17,507 nucleotides of DNA from JAJPXC01 sp964510535 (GTDB lineage: Bacteria; Bacteroidota; Bacteroidia; Bacteroidales; Muribaculaceae). This document shows, piece after piece, positions 1 to 7,023 of the stretch. Made by a program: the position numbers and the translations under genes. The stretch is from contig CAZECG010000030.1 of assembly GCA_964510535.1 (NCBI GenBank), forward strand, positions 1 to 17,507, given 5' to 3'. Under the pieces are notes generated by a model, which was not told the DNA's origin, did no database searches, and saw only the letters and a list, made by a program, of their open reading frames with translations. Each line of letters opens with the position of its first letter. Positions within the stretch are counted from its first letter, which is position 1.

Positions 1-1
1 C

Positions 2-643
2 GATTTTGGTGCTGCCGGCGAGTCATACCCCGTGTCTTACTACGAATTGTGGTATCACAAACCGGGCGACGAGGCCGACACCTACCCCAACCGCATTGAA
101 GGGTTCATCCTGATGAACGGAGCGGAGCCTGTCATCAAAAATCAGAGCGAGATTCCCGGAACTTATGATTTCGAGAATGCCAAAAGAAAGTATAACCGTA
201 TTGATGGAAGCGAAGTCGTTTGTTCCTACTACGCCCAGCCCGAAGTCAACGCTGACGGAACTCTGATTAGCGAAAATGACGACCCCACCAAATGGGAATT
301 TGTTGTCCGCGCTAAATACGCCGCGCGCGCTGCCAATGGAGCTATAGCAAAAGACCGCCAATCAGTTTTGACGAAGCAGACCGGCGGCACGACCGGTGCC
401 GGAGAAATCATGGCTGACGCAGGCAACACCACAGTCTACCCGACACTGACCAACGGCCCGCTGACCATCAAAGCACACAAGCCTATCGAAACAGTCACCG
501 TGCATGGCGTTGACGGCTCGTTGGTGATGACATTCGCGGGCAATAGTGACCAGATACTGAAAATAGACCTGTCTAATCTTCAATCGGGACTTTACATAGT
601 GAACGTCAACGGTGACAGCAGCCACAAAATCGTAAAACGATAA
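2..643 (+). CDS. C-terminal part of a secreted protein with T9SS type A sorting domain (partial)
   Basis: The frame is open from base 2 to the TAA at 641-643, so this is the last 213 or so codons of a gene that begins outside the window. The GTG at base 32 is internal, because the frame continues upstream of it without a stop. The last 60 residues (from about base 455) look like a Por secretion system tail: the runs PLTIKAHKPIETVTVHGVDG and LQSGLYIVNVNG, then the basic end SSHKIVKR. In the family this domain sends a periplasmic protein through the type IX system to the surface, where it is cut off. The part before the tail is rich in Tyr, Asn and Asp and resembles no family I can name, so the function of the mature protein is unknown. 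A terminator follows 55 bp after the stop, so this ends its transcript. Confidence 0.85.
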   Translation, partial: DFGAAGESYPVSYYELWYHKPGDEADTYPNRIEGFILMNGAEPVIKNQSEIPGTYDFENAKRKYNRIDGSEVVCSYYAQPEVNADGTLISENDDPTKWEFVVRAKYAARAANGAIAKDRQSVLTKQTGGTTGAGEIMADAGNTTVYPTLTNGPLTIKAHKPIETVTVHGVDGSLVMTFAGNSDQILKIDLSNLQSGLYIVNVNGDSSHKIVKR

Positions 644-811
644 AACCGGGACGGCTTGTCATAGATTAGATTTCATAACCGTCTATTAGACACAGTCGAG
701 GCGACCTCCGAACGGGGGTCGCCTCTTTTTTAGTTGATTGCAGTCTAATGATTTCGGCATAAAGAGCCATCAGGCTGCGAAGAGCTGCCGGCACTTGCAT
801 GAGAAGCCGCG
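644..811. other. Convergent intergenic region, no gene seen
   Basis: This 168-bp gap separates the + strand T9SS cargo gene from the minus-strand tilS gene. Apart from the + strand terminator at 698-731 I see no coding frame, promoter match or repeat. No convincing terminator for tilS is visible, so that transcript may end by Rho or run into this region. Confidence 0.6.
698..731 (+). terminator. Intrinsic terminator after the T9SS cargo gene
   Basis: A 12-bp stem (698-709 with 714-725, one G-T pair) closes a four-base loop GAAC and is followed directly by six T (726-731). Stem arms begin GAGGCGACC and end GGTCGCCTC. This is a textbook Rho-independent terminator for the + strand. On the minus strand the stem is followed by GACTGTG rather than a T run, so it is a poor stop for the convergent tilS transcript. 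Confidence 0.9.
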
Positions 812-2140
812 TCAAAACTCAAATCGCAACCTCATGACCGACACTGTCTTATCGGTGACGGCGTAGTGACGCGACGCCCTAATGCCTGGCAACCACACGA
901 TAACACCGTCGATGACCACGACAGGCTGCTGACGGCGTGCGGCTTCAGGCATTTTTGCATCGGTGAAGATGTCGCTAACAAGACGCGTGCCGCGCATACC
1001 GTAAGGTGCCAAGCGATCCCCCTCGCGCCACCTGCGCAATTCCCATTGGCACTCGCCGCTCAAAGCGTCCGCATCGAGCAGCATAGTGAGTTTATCGCAT
1101 TTGAGCGTGGCAAGGCTCTCGCGGGGGATGATTTCAACCGTAACCCCGGGAATTTCAGACGGGTGGCGGTAAATCCCTATCAACTGCTGACTATCAGAGG
1201 TTTCAGGGGTGAGTTTGCCGCGTTCGAGGATATATGTTAACTTTTTGCCGCGGAAGGTCAGCCCGGTCTTACCGGCTGAGGCAATGATGTCGTTGACAGT
1301 GGAGGCATTAAAACCTTGGGGCGATAAAATTTCATAAAGGGTTTCGGCGGGGTATGTCTCAGTCTCTATAAGTCCCTGCAAATCAACGACGTTTTGGCTA
1401 TCAACATAACTAAGGCGGCGCGAATCAACCGCAACATCAAGCAGGGCTGCTTGCTTTCGCAAGTTACTGATAGTGTGAGAAATAGCATCGGAAGCACCGG
1501 GAAATAGCTCGTTGAGCAACGGAATCACTCGGTTGCGCAAGCGATTCCTTTTGTACTCATCGCTGGCGTTGGTCGAGTCAGTGACATAGGAGAGGCCTTT
1601 GCCGTCAAGATATTCAACTATCTGACAGCGTTTTATCTCTAACAAGGGGCGTATTATAAGCCCATTCCTCGGTTTCATAGCCGCAAGTCCTCTCACCCCT
1701 GAGCCGCGAAGCAGATTGAGGAAAAAAGTTTCAATTTGGTCATCACGGTGATGCGCCACCGCAACAGCCTGTAAGTCAAGGCTATCAGCCATCTTTTCAA
1801 ACCATCGGTAGCGCAACTCGCGGCAAGCCATCTCTACCGATTCTCCGGTGGCATCACGGCGGGCCGCCACATCCATTTGCGCCACTTCGAGACGCACCCC
1901 CATTCCGGCTGTCAACTCTCTGACGTACAGCTCGTCACAATCGCTTTCATCTCCTCTTAGATGGAAATTGCAGTGCAAAGCCACGCAACGGTATCCCAGA
2001 GCCGTCAGAAGCGACAGCAACGCCACCGAATCGGCGCCACCGCTGAGGGCTACCCCAATCTTGCGCCGCGGGTCGATACCTCCGGCGGCATCAATCCCTT
2101 TGCGGGTGAGCGCCAGCATATCGTCACTGAGTCTGCTCAT
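812..2140 (-). CDS. tilS: tRNA(Ile)-lysidine synthetase TilS
   Basis: TilS joins lysine to C34 of the CAU-anticodon tRNA-Ile using ATP, so that the tRNA reads AUA and is charged with Ile rather than Met. The PP-loop ATP-pyrophosphatase signature SGGADS is at residues 33-38, followed by the family runs LHCNFHLRGDESD and AHHRDDQIETFFLNLLRGSG. The C-terminal TilS domain is clear (LRRWREGDRLAPYGMRGTRL). I chose the ATG at 2140 (MSRLSDD, 442 residues, close to the E. coli length). Two in-frame ATGs further upstream (2155 and 2167) would extend the overlap with the histidine kinase gene. With the chosen start the overlap is 17 bp (2124-2140), which suggests translational coupling as the third gene of an operon. 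The gene is normally essential, and nothing looks broken. Confidence 0.95.
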   Translation of the reverse strand: MSRLSDDMLALTRKGIDAAGGIDPRRKIGVALSGGADSVALLSLLTALGYRCVALHCNFHLRGDESDCDELYVRELTAGMGVRLEVAQMDVAARRDATGESVEMACRELRYRWFEKMADSLDLQAVAVAHHRDDQIETFFLNLLRGSGVRGLAAMKPRNGLIIRPLLEIKRCQIVEYLDGKGLSYVTDSTNASDEYKRNRLRNRVIPLLNELFPGASDAISHTISNLRKQAALLDVAVDSRRLSYVDSQNVVDLQGLIETETYPAETLYEILSPQGFNASTVNDIIASAGKTGLTFRGKKLTYILERGKLTPETSDSQQLIGIYRHPSEIPGVTVEIIPRESLATLKCDKLTMLLDADALSGECQWELRRWREGDRLAPYGMRGTRLVSDIFTDAKMPEAARRQQPVVVIDGVIVWLPGIRASRHYAVTDKTVSVMRLRFEF

Positions 2141-3362
2141 TGGATTTAATTGCATTAGGGAAATCAATGCGGAATGTTGTGCCGCGGCCAGGCTCCGACG
2201 CTAACACATATATTTTTCCCGAGTGATATTGCTCGATGATGCGTTTGGCAAGCGTAAGCCCCAACCCCCAGCCTCGTTTCTTGGTGGTGTAGCCGGGATT
2301 GAATATTGTCTTGAAGTTTTTGCGGGAAATCCCTTTGCCTGTGTCCTTGACTTGGACGTAGGGGTAACCCGACTGAGCAAGCCCTGTGGTGATATGAATC
2401 GCCCCCGCCCCTTCCATCGCGTCAACGGCGTTCTTAATCAGATTCTCCATCACCCATTCAAAGAGCGGCGCTGACACCATGACGGTCAGCGGGTGAGGAT
2501 AAAGGTCGACGGTGAGTTTTATGCGCGACGATATGCGCGATTTCATATATGATGACGCCCGCTCCACAACCGCATTGATGTTTTCGGGCTGCATCAATGG
2601 CTGTGACCCGATTTTGGAGAAACGCGAGGCTATGGTGTCGAGCCGCTTCACATCCTTGTTCATCTCGGCTACGGTGTCGCCGTCGACGCCGAGCGATTCG
2701 AGCAGTTCCATCCACGCCATGAGCGATGAGATGGGGGTTCCGAGCTGATGTGCGGTTTCTTTTGACAGCCCTACCCACACTTTGTTTTGTTCAGCTTTTT
2801 TTGTCGACAGCACGGCGAAATAGACCACAGCGATAAACGCCAACATTACCAACAGCTGTATGTAGGGATAGTAGCTGAGACGCTTGAGCAACTTGGAGTC
2901 TTCGTAATAGAGATATTGGTTGTTATCGGGAGCTATGGTTATCTTTATCACGTTGCCGGTGCCGCGGAGTGAGGAGAGCTTGTCGTCGAGGAATCTCTCA
3001 TTTACGGGCGATATATAGTATGGTCGCATGGAATCGGCAGGTTCGGGGAGGTCAAAGTTGCGGTGGAGCAGAATGTTTCCATCATCATCGGTGAGAAGCA
3101 CGGGGATGGTGTGGTTACGCTCGATTATGCTCAGGAGGAAATCAACGTTGACGCTCCCGGCCTCATCGTTTTCAGCCGCTGACTGTCCCACGTTAACAAT
3201 CTCCTTTGTCGCGTCGGCCCAAATCTGCATTCTCTCGCGTTCCTGTACGGCGAGGTCTGCCACGAGAGAGTTGGACATATAGAGGAATATACCAACCACT
3301 GAGATGGATACAATCATGAACAAGGCTGTTCCGTAGCGGCGTATGTCGTAAATGTTAGCCAT
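2124..3362 (-). CDS. Membrane-bound sensor histidine kinase, no partner regulator nearby
   Basis: This is a two-component sensor kinase of 412 residues. Residues 12-31 form a first membrane helix, about 32-166 a periplasmic sensor region, and about 167-187 a second helix (QLLVMLAFIAVVYFAVL). The H-box is KETAHQLGTP with the phospho-acceptor His205. The N-box is ENLIKNAVDAM, G1 is VKDTGKGI, and the lid and G2 region is TTKKRGWGLGLTLAKRI, so the HATPase domain is complete. The sensor resembles no ligand-binding family I can name. The start ATGGCTAA (3362) overlaps the end of the HAD gene by 8 bp; an in-frame ATG at 3428 would reach far into that gene and is less likely. No response regulator lies in the window, so its target is unknown. 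The middle position between a HAD phosphatase and tilS is probably transcriptional convenience. Confidence 0.9.
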   Translation of the reverse strand: MANIYDIRRYGTALFMIVSISVVGIFLYMSNSLVADLAVQERERMQIWADATKEIVNVGQSAAENDEAGSVNVDFLLSIIERNHTIPVLLTDDDGNILLHRNFDLPEPADSMRPYYISPVNERFLDDKLSSLRGTGNVIKITIAPDNNQYLYYEDSKLLKRLSYYPYIQLLVMLAFIAVVYFAVLSTKKAEQNKVWVGLSKETAHQLGTPISSLMAWMELLESLGVDGDTVAEMNKDVKRLDTIASRFSKIGSQPLMQPENINAVVERASSYMKSRISSRIKLTVDLYPHPLTVMVSAPLFEWVMENLIKNAVDAMEGAGAIHITTGLAQSGYPYVQVKDTGKGISRKNFKTIFNPGYTTKKRGWGLGLTLAKRIIEQYHSGKIYVLASEPGRGTTFRIDFPNAIKSNEQTQ

Positions 3363-4230
3363 TGACTTTTTTGTAAACCGGGGTTTCCTCTGAATAATAA
3401 TCGTTGTAGATAAAACGCGCCACGGCATCGGAGCTGTTGCGCCCTATAACGATGTCGGCAGCGCGTTTGACTTCAGGGATGGCGTTTTCGACAGCTACCG
3501 CGACATCGGCTATCTCCATCATAGGCAGGTCGTTGGTGCTATCGCCGAACACGATGACACGCCTCGCGCCGGCACGCCGGGCAAGCTGCTTAATCGCACT
3601 CGCTTTCGAGACACCCGCCCCAAACACCTCAATAACCGCCACGTCGGGGCTGAAAATGTCGAGATAGGCATAGACGGCGCAGCCGACAAGGGCCCGGAGC
3701 CGCTCGGCAAGCGGATAAACACATTCGGCTTTCCCCATGGCTAAGTAGAGCACCGTTGACGGCACTGACGCGGCGCACTCCACAACCGGGTCGTCGAGGT
3801 GGAACTTCTTCAGCTCCAAGTCAGAGCGTTCGCGCATGAACTCCTCGGCGGGTTTCACCATCGGGCCGTTGTGATAGACGTGTAGCAAGCCGTCGGAGCA
3901 TAGGGTGTAGATGAACGGATGCACATCGGCACGGCGGAACTCTGCCAGGACGGTGGCTGCGTCGGCGTCGTTGATAAACAGCGGGTAACGGTAACGCCGC
4001 CGCTCGCGGTCCCACATGGCAGCCCCCGTCAGCACGATGGCGGGGAGGAGGGTGTGGGTATCACGCAGCAACTCCTCGGCTGTGGCGGGTGTGCGGGCAG
4101 TGGCGACGGTCACCATCGCACCATCGCAAACTAAGTCGCTGATAATTTGAGCCGAACGCTCGCTTATACGGCTGTCGGTGTCAAGCAAAGTCCCGTCAAG
4201 GTCAGTAACGTAAAGTGTGTCGGTTTGCAT
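3355..4230 (-). CDS. HAD-family (Cof-type) phosphatase
   Basis: This is a haloacid dehalogenase-type phosphohydrolase of 291 residues, probably cytosolic and acting on small sugar phosphates or similar; the substrate cannot be read from sequence. Motif I is TDLDGTLLDT with nucleophile Asp10 and acid/base Asp12. Motif II is the Thr in VLTGA, motif III is a Lys near residue 209 (GVSKASAIK), and motif IV is FGDSTNDLPMM (Asp230, Asp234). The large middle segment fits the C2 cap of the Cof/YbjI group. The start at 4230 (MQTDTLYVTD) puts motif I at the N-terminus, as is usual. An in-frame ATG at 4284 would add 18 residues unlike the family and lies upstream of the likely promoter. The gene leads the operon with the histidine kinase and tilS. 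Confidence 0.9.
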   Translation of the reverse strand: MQTDTLYVTDLDGTLLDTDSRISERSAQIISDLVCDGAMVTVATARTPATAEELLRDTHTLLPAIVLTGAAMWDRERRRYRYPLFINDADAATVLAEFRRADVHPFIYTLCSDGLLHVYHNGPMVKPAEEFMRERSDLELKKFHLDDPVVECAASVPSTVLYLAMGKAECVYPLAERLRALVGCAVYAYLDIFSPDVAVIEVFGAGVSKASAIKQLARRAGARRVIVFGDSTNDLPMMEIADVAVAVENAIPEVKRAADIVIGRNSSDAVARFIYNDYYSEETPVYKKVNG

Positions 4231-4237
4231 CGTGACG

Positions 4238-4268
4238 CAAAGATAATAAATTCCCCTTTTACCCGCAA
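4238..4268 (-). promoter_or_regulatory. Bacteroidetes-type promoter of the HAD-kinase-tilS operon
   Basis: Read on the minus strand, TTG (4268-4266) is followed after 20 bases by TATCTTTG (4245-4238). This fits the Bacteroidetes housekeeping pattern TTG-N19-21-TAnnTTTG in both boxes and in spacing. Transcription would begin 4 to 7 bases after the last G, at about 4231-4234, only a few bases before the ATG at 4230. That would give a leaderless or nearly leaderless mRNA. Confidence 0.7.
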
Positions 4269-4302
4269 GCCGTCCGGGAGCCACTGACGCTCTATCATGG
4301 TG

Positions 4303-4345
4303 AGCGTTAAAGCGTTATCCCCGCCAAGGCACAGAGCTTGGCGGG
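4303..4345. repeat. Tandem heptamer and perfect hairpin between divergent promoters
   Basis: The heptamer AGCGTTA occurs twice, at 4303-4309 and 4311-4317, an 8-bp period, and a related inverted copy TGACGCT lies at 4285-4291. Directly after it is a 9-bp perfect inverted repeat, CCCGCCAAG (4320-4328) with CTTGGCGGG (4337-4345), loop of 8. The block lies midway between the HAD promoter and the M13 peptidase gene. It could be a regulator binding site or just a stable hairpin. No T run follows closely, so it is not a good terminator. Confidence 0.4.
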
Positions 4346-4358
4346 ATTTAGGGGGAGA

Positions 4359-4393
4359 TTGGAGCGATAAGTCGGCGAGTTTTATTAAATTTG
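4359..4393 (+). promoter_or_regulatory. Possible promoter of the M13 peptidase gene
   Basis: TAAATTTG at 4386-4393 matches the -7 box TAnnTTTG exactly. The nearest upstream TTG is at 4359-4361, which leaves 24 bases between the boxes, longer than the usual 19-21, so the -33 part is doubtful. A start at about 4399 would give a 30-base leader before the ATG at 4431. Confidence 0.4.
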
Positions 4394-4430
4394 CACAATC
4401 ACAAAGTAAAAACAAACCATATTTTTAACA

Positions 4431-6470
4431 ATGAAATCATTGAAACTCGCAGCCGCCTTAATCGCCATGAGCGCAGGCGCGACAGCACAAGCAGAGCATC
4501 TGAAAAGCCTCAACCCGGCTTATTTCGATGAGACAACCCCCGCGGGAACCGACTTCTACAAGCACGTCAACAAGGGGTGGCAGGAAGCGCACCCGCTCAC
4601 ACCGGAGCATTCGCGCTACGGCCAGTTCAACATCCTGAACGATTCAAGCGAAGTGCGCGTGAAAGACATCGTGCTAAATCTCGGCGCGACCAACCCCGAA
4701 CCCGGCTCAGTGGCATTCAAGGTGTCGACAATCTATAACCAGGCGATGGACTCAGACCGCCGCAACGCCGAGGGCGCGAAACCTATCCTCGCCGACCTCA
4801 AAAAAATCGAGACCACACCCCACGAAGGGATGGAAGACCTGTTTATGTGGATTCACACCAACTACGCCAGCCCATTTTTCAACGCCGGCCCGATGGAAGA
4901 CTTGGCTAACAGCAACGTCTACGCGATGTATGTCAGCGGCGGCGGCATCGGCCTGGGCGACCGCGACTATTATCTTAAAACCGACAAAGAGAACACCAAA
5001 GTGCGCGAAGCCTACAAGAAGCTGATTGTAGCCCAGATGCGCAATGCGGGCTACTCTAAAAAAGAGTCCAACCGCATCATGAAAAACGTGATGAAAATCG
5101 AGACCGCATTGGCCGACTCAACATGGACCCGCGAAGAGTCGCGCAACATCCCGGCGATGTATAACCCCCGCTCGTTCGCGCAACTCAAAGAGATGTACCC
5201 CAATATCAACTGGGACCGTTTCTTTATCGAAACTATGGGGATAGCGTCGCCCGAGCAGGTAATCGTCACCACGATTAACACCGTGGCGCAAGCTAACGAC
5301 CTGATGGGCAAGCTCACCGACCGCGAGATAAAAGACTACTATCTATGGAAATATGTTGCCCAGGCGGCAGGCAAACTCAGCGACAAGTTCAGCGACGCGG
5401 CGTTTGAGTTCAACAAGGTGGTCAGCGGAGTCGAGCAACAACGCCCCCGCTGGAAACGCGCGCTCGGAGCTACCGAGGGCGTTATGGGCGAGGCTATCGG
5501 ACAGCTCTATGTTGAGAAATATTTCCCCGCATCGTCAAAAGAGTATATGCTCAACCTCGTGGAGAACCTGCGCAAAGCTCTCGGCAAGCACATCATCAAC
5601 CTGACATGGATGAGCGACGACACGAAGCTCAACGCCCTCAACAAACTCAGCGCGTTCACCGTGAAAATAGGCTATCCCGACAAGTGGAAAGATTACAGCG
5701 CGATGACCATCGACCCCAAACTTTCATATTACGAGAATATGCACAACGCCGCTATGTGGCACCAGAAAGAGGAATACGCCAAATGGGGCAAACCTGTCGA
5801 CAAGACCGAGTGGGGCATGACACCGCAGACCATCAATGCCTACTATAACCCGCTTGCCAACGAAATCGTGTTCCCCGCGGGTATCCTTCAAGCACCCTTC
5901 TTCGACCCCGAAGCATCTGACGCGGAAAACTATGGCGCAATCGGCGTGGTCATCGGCCACGAGATGACCCACGGGTTCGACGACCAAGGCCGCAACTTTG
6001 ACGCTGCCGGCAATATGGTCAACTGGTGGACACCCGAGGACACCGAGGCATTTGAAAAGCTGACAAAAGGACTTATCGCCCAGTTTGACGCCGTGGAGGT
6101 GCTTCCGGGCCTCAACGCCAACGGCACCTATACTCTCGGCGAAAACATAGCCGACCAGGGCGGTCTGCGTGTGGCTCGCACAGCATTCCTCGACTCACAG
6201 AAAAAGAAAGGTATCGACATCAATTCAGAAGATGCAAAAATCGACGGTCTGACCCCGATGCAGGCGTTCTACATGAACTATGCCAACGTGTGGGCACAGA
6301 ACATCCGTCCCGAGGAGATGCGCTCACTCACCACGGGCGACGTGCATTCGCTCGGTGAAAACCGCGTCAACGTGACCTTGCGCAACATCACCCCATTTTT
6401 CGAGGCGTTCGGCATCACCGAGGGTCAGCCTCTCTATCTCGCACCCGAGAAACAAGTGGTAATCTGGTAA
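4431..6470 (+). CDS. pepO: Exported M13-family (neprilysin/PepO-like) zinc endopeptidase
   Basis: This is a 679-residue zinc metallopeptidase of family M13, which cuts oligopeptides and is too large inside to take folded proteins. The zinc site is GHEMTHGFDDQG, with His510 and His514 as ligands and Glu511 as catalyst. The third ligand Glu571 and Asp575 are in GENIADQGG. The substrate-binding NAYYNP (residues 469-474), the D-V-H-S segment near 637-640 and a following Arg645 are all present, so it should be active. Residues 1-20 are a Sec signal peptide (KSLKLAAALIAMSAGATAQA) without a lipobox Cys, so a soluble periplasmic or secreted enzyme is likely. The protein ends VVIW; many family members end in a Cys-x-x-Trp box, and here the Cys is absent. 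Six bases after its stop a small lipoprotein gene begins, suggesting an operon of two. The symbol pepO is by family resemblance only. Confidence 0.93.
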   Translation: MKSLKLAAALIAMSAGATAQAEHLKSLNPAYFDETTPAGTDFYKHVNKGWQEAHPLTPEHSRYGQFNILNDSSEVRVKDIVLNLGATNPEPGSVAFKVSTIYNQAMDSDRRNAEGAKPILADLKKIETTPHEGMEDLFMWIHTNYASPFFNAGPMEDLANSNVYAMYVSGGGIGLGDRDYYLKTDKENTKVREAYKKLIVAQMRNAGYSKKESNRIMKNVMKIETALADSTWTREESRNIPAMYNPRSFAQLKEMYPNINWDRFFIETMGIASPEQVIVTTINTVAQANDLMGKLTDREIKDYYLWKYVAQAAGKLSDKFSDAAFEFNKVVSGVEQQRPRWKRALGATEGVMGEAIGQLYVEKYFPASSKEYMLNLVENLRKALGKHIINLTWMSDDTKLNALNKLSAFTVKIGYPDKWKDYSAMTIDPKLSYYENMHNAAMWHQKEEYAKWGKPVDKTEWGMTPQTINAYYNPLANEIVFPAGILQAPFFDPEASDAENYGAIGVVIGHEMTHGFDDQGRNFDAAGNMVNWWTPEDTEAFEKLTKGLIAQFDAVEVLPGLNANGTYTLGENIADQGGLRVARTAFLDSQKKKGIDINSEDAKIDGLTPMQAFYMNYANVWAQNIRPEEMRSLTTGDVHSLGENRVNVTLRNITPFFEAFGITEGQPLYLAPEKQVVIW

Positions 6471-6476
6471 TCCCTT

Positions 6477-6866
6477 ATGATGAAACTGAAAAACCTTCTG
6501 TTCCTGCTGCTCACCGTCACCACCATGGCGGGATTCGCGTCATGTGACGATGACGGCCCCCACACCCCGCCACATGACGACCCCTACACCTCGCCGTTGG
6601 TCGGGGTGTGGGAGCTTGATGACCCACATATCTACGACCGTTTCGTGTTTTATGACAACGGCACCGGGCATTATGAGGGGCTTAACGAGTTTGGCCAGTG
6701 GGATTCCTGGGCCATAGAGTGGGAGTCGCGCGGCGGCTCGCTTCTGACGGTCTATTTTATTCAGTCACGCGACTTGTGGGAGTATTACTACCACTTCCGC
6801 AACGGCTACTTAGTGCTCACCTATCCCGATACCGGCGAGGAGCTTTGGTATCGACGCGCGTACTGA
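6477..6866 (+). CDS. Small lipoprotein with lipocalin-like beta fold, probably surface exposed
   Basis: This encodes 129 residues. The N-terminus is a lipoprotein signal (hydrophobic LLFLLLTVTTMAG, lipobox F-A-S-C with Cys23). Cys23 is followed by three Asp; such an acidic stretch right after the lipidated Cys is known in Bacteroides as a signal for display on the outer face of the outer membrane. The mature part has LVGVWEL, FYDNGTGHYEG, WAIEWES and LVLTYPDTGEELWYRRAY, a pattern common in small lipocalin-like Bacteroidetes proteins (short beta hairpins with W, Y and G). The ligand is unknown. The start is ATGATG, so the first or second Met could be used. It begins 6 bp after the M13 peptidase stop and very likely shares its mRNA. 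An inhibitor or partner of the peptidase is possible, but only by position. Confidence 0.8.
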   Translation: MMKLKNLLFLLLTVTTMAGFASCDDDGPHTPPHDDPYTSPLVGVWELDDPHIYDRFVFYDNGTGHYEGLNEFGQWDSWAIEWESRGGSLLTVYFIQSRDLWEYYYHFRNGYLVLTYPDTGEELWYRRAY

Positions 6867-6893
6867 AGCCGCCTATAATATCACATAAGATGA

Positions 6894-6933
6894 CGAAGCC
6901 GACACCTGATTTAGATGTCGGCTTCGCTGTTTT
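6894..6933 (+). terminator. Terminator after the M13 peptidase-lipoprotein pair
   Basis: An 11-bp perfect stem, CGAAGCCGACA (6894-6904) with TGTCGGCTTCG (6916-6926), has an 11-base loop and is followed by CTGTTTT. It lies 27 bp after the lipoprotein stop. On the minus strand the sequence after the stem (TCATCTTATG) is less T-rich, so it acts mainly on the + strand. Confidence 0.8.
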
Positions 6934-6965
6934 AGCCGCCGGGCGGTGAGATGCCGAGCGGACTA

Positions 6966-6998
6966 AAGCAAGGGGCCGCGCCTAACGACGCAGCCCCT
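6966..6998 (-). terminator. Possible terminator of the protease-LRR transcript
   Basis: Read on the minus strand, AGGGGC (6998-6993) pairs with GCCCCT (6976-6971), with three more pairs inside after a mismatch, and is followed by TGCTTTAG. It lies 26 bp after the stop of the LRR gene. The T run is short, so the call is moderate. Confidence 0.5.
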
Positions 6999-7023
6999 AC
7001 TTATCTATTAGAGGAATGGCGGT

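Noticed and set aside
32..34. GTG at base 32 as the start of the left-edge gene
   Set aside because: The frame continues open to the window edge, and a secreted T9SS protein needs a signal peptide that this start would lack.
698..731. Terminator hairpin as a bidirectional stop for tilS too
   Set aside because: On the minus strand the stem is followed by GACTGTG, without a T run.
4164..4415. Minus-strand frame of 83 codons reaching across the divergent intergenic region
   Set aside because: It overlaps the HAD start in another frame and contains both promoter matches and the hairpin, and its translation resembles nothing known.
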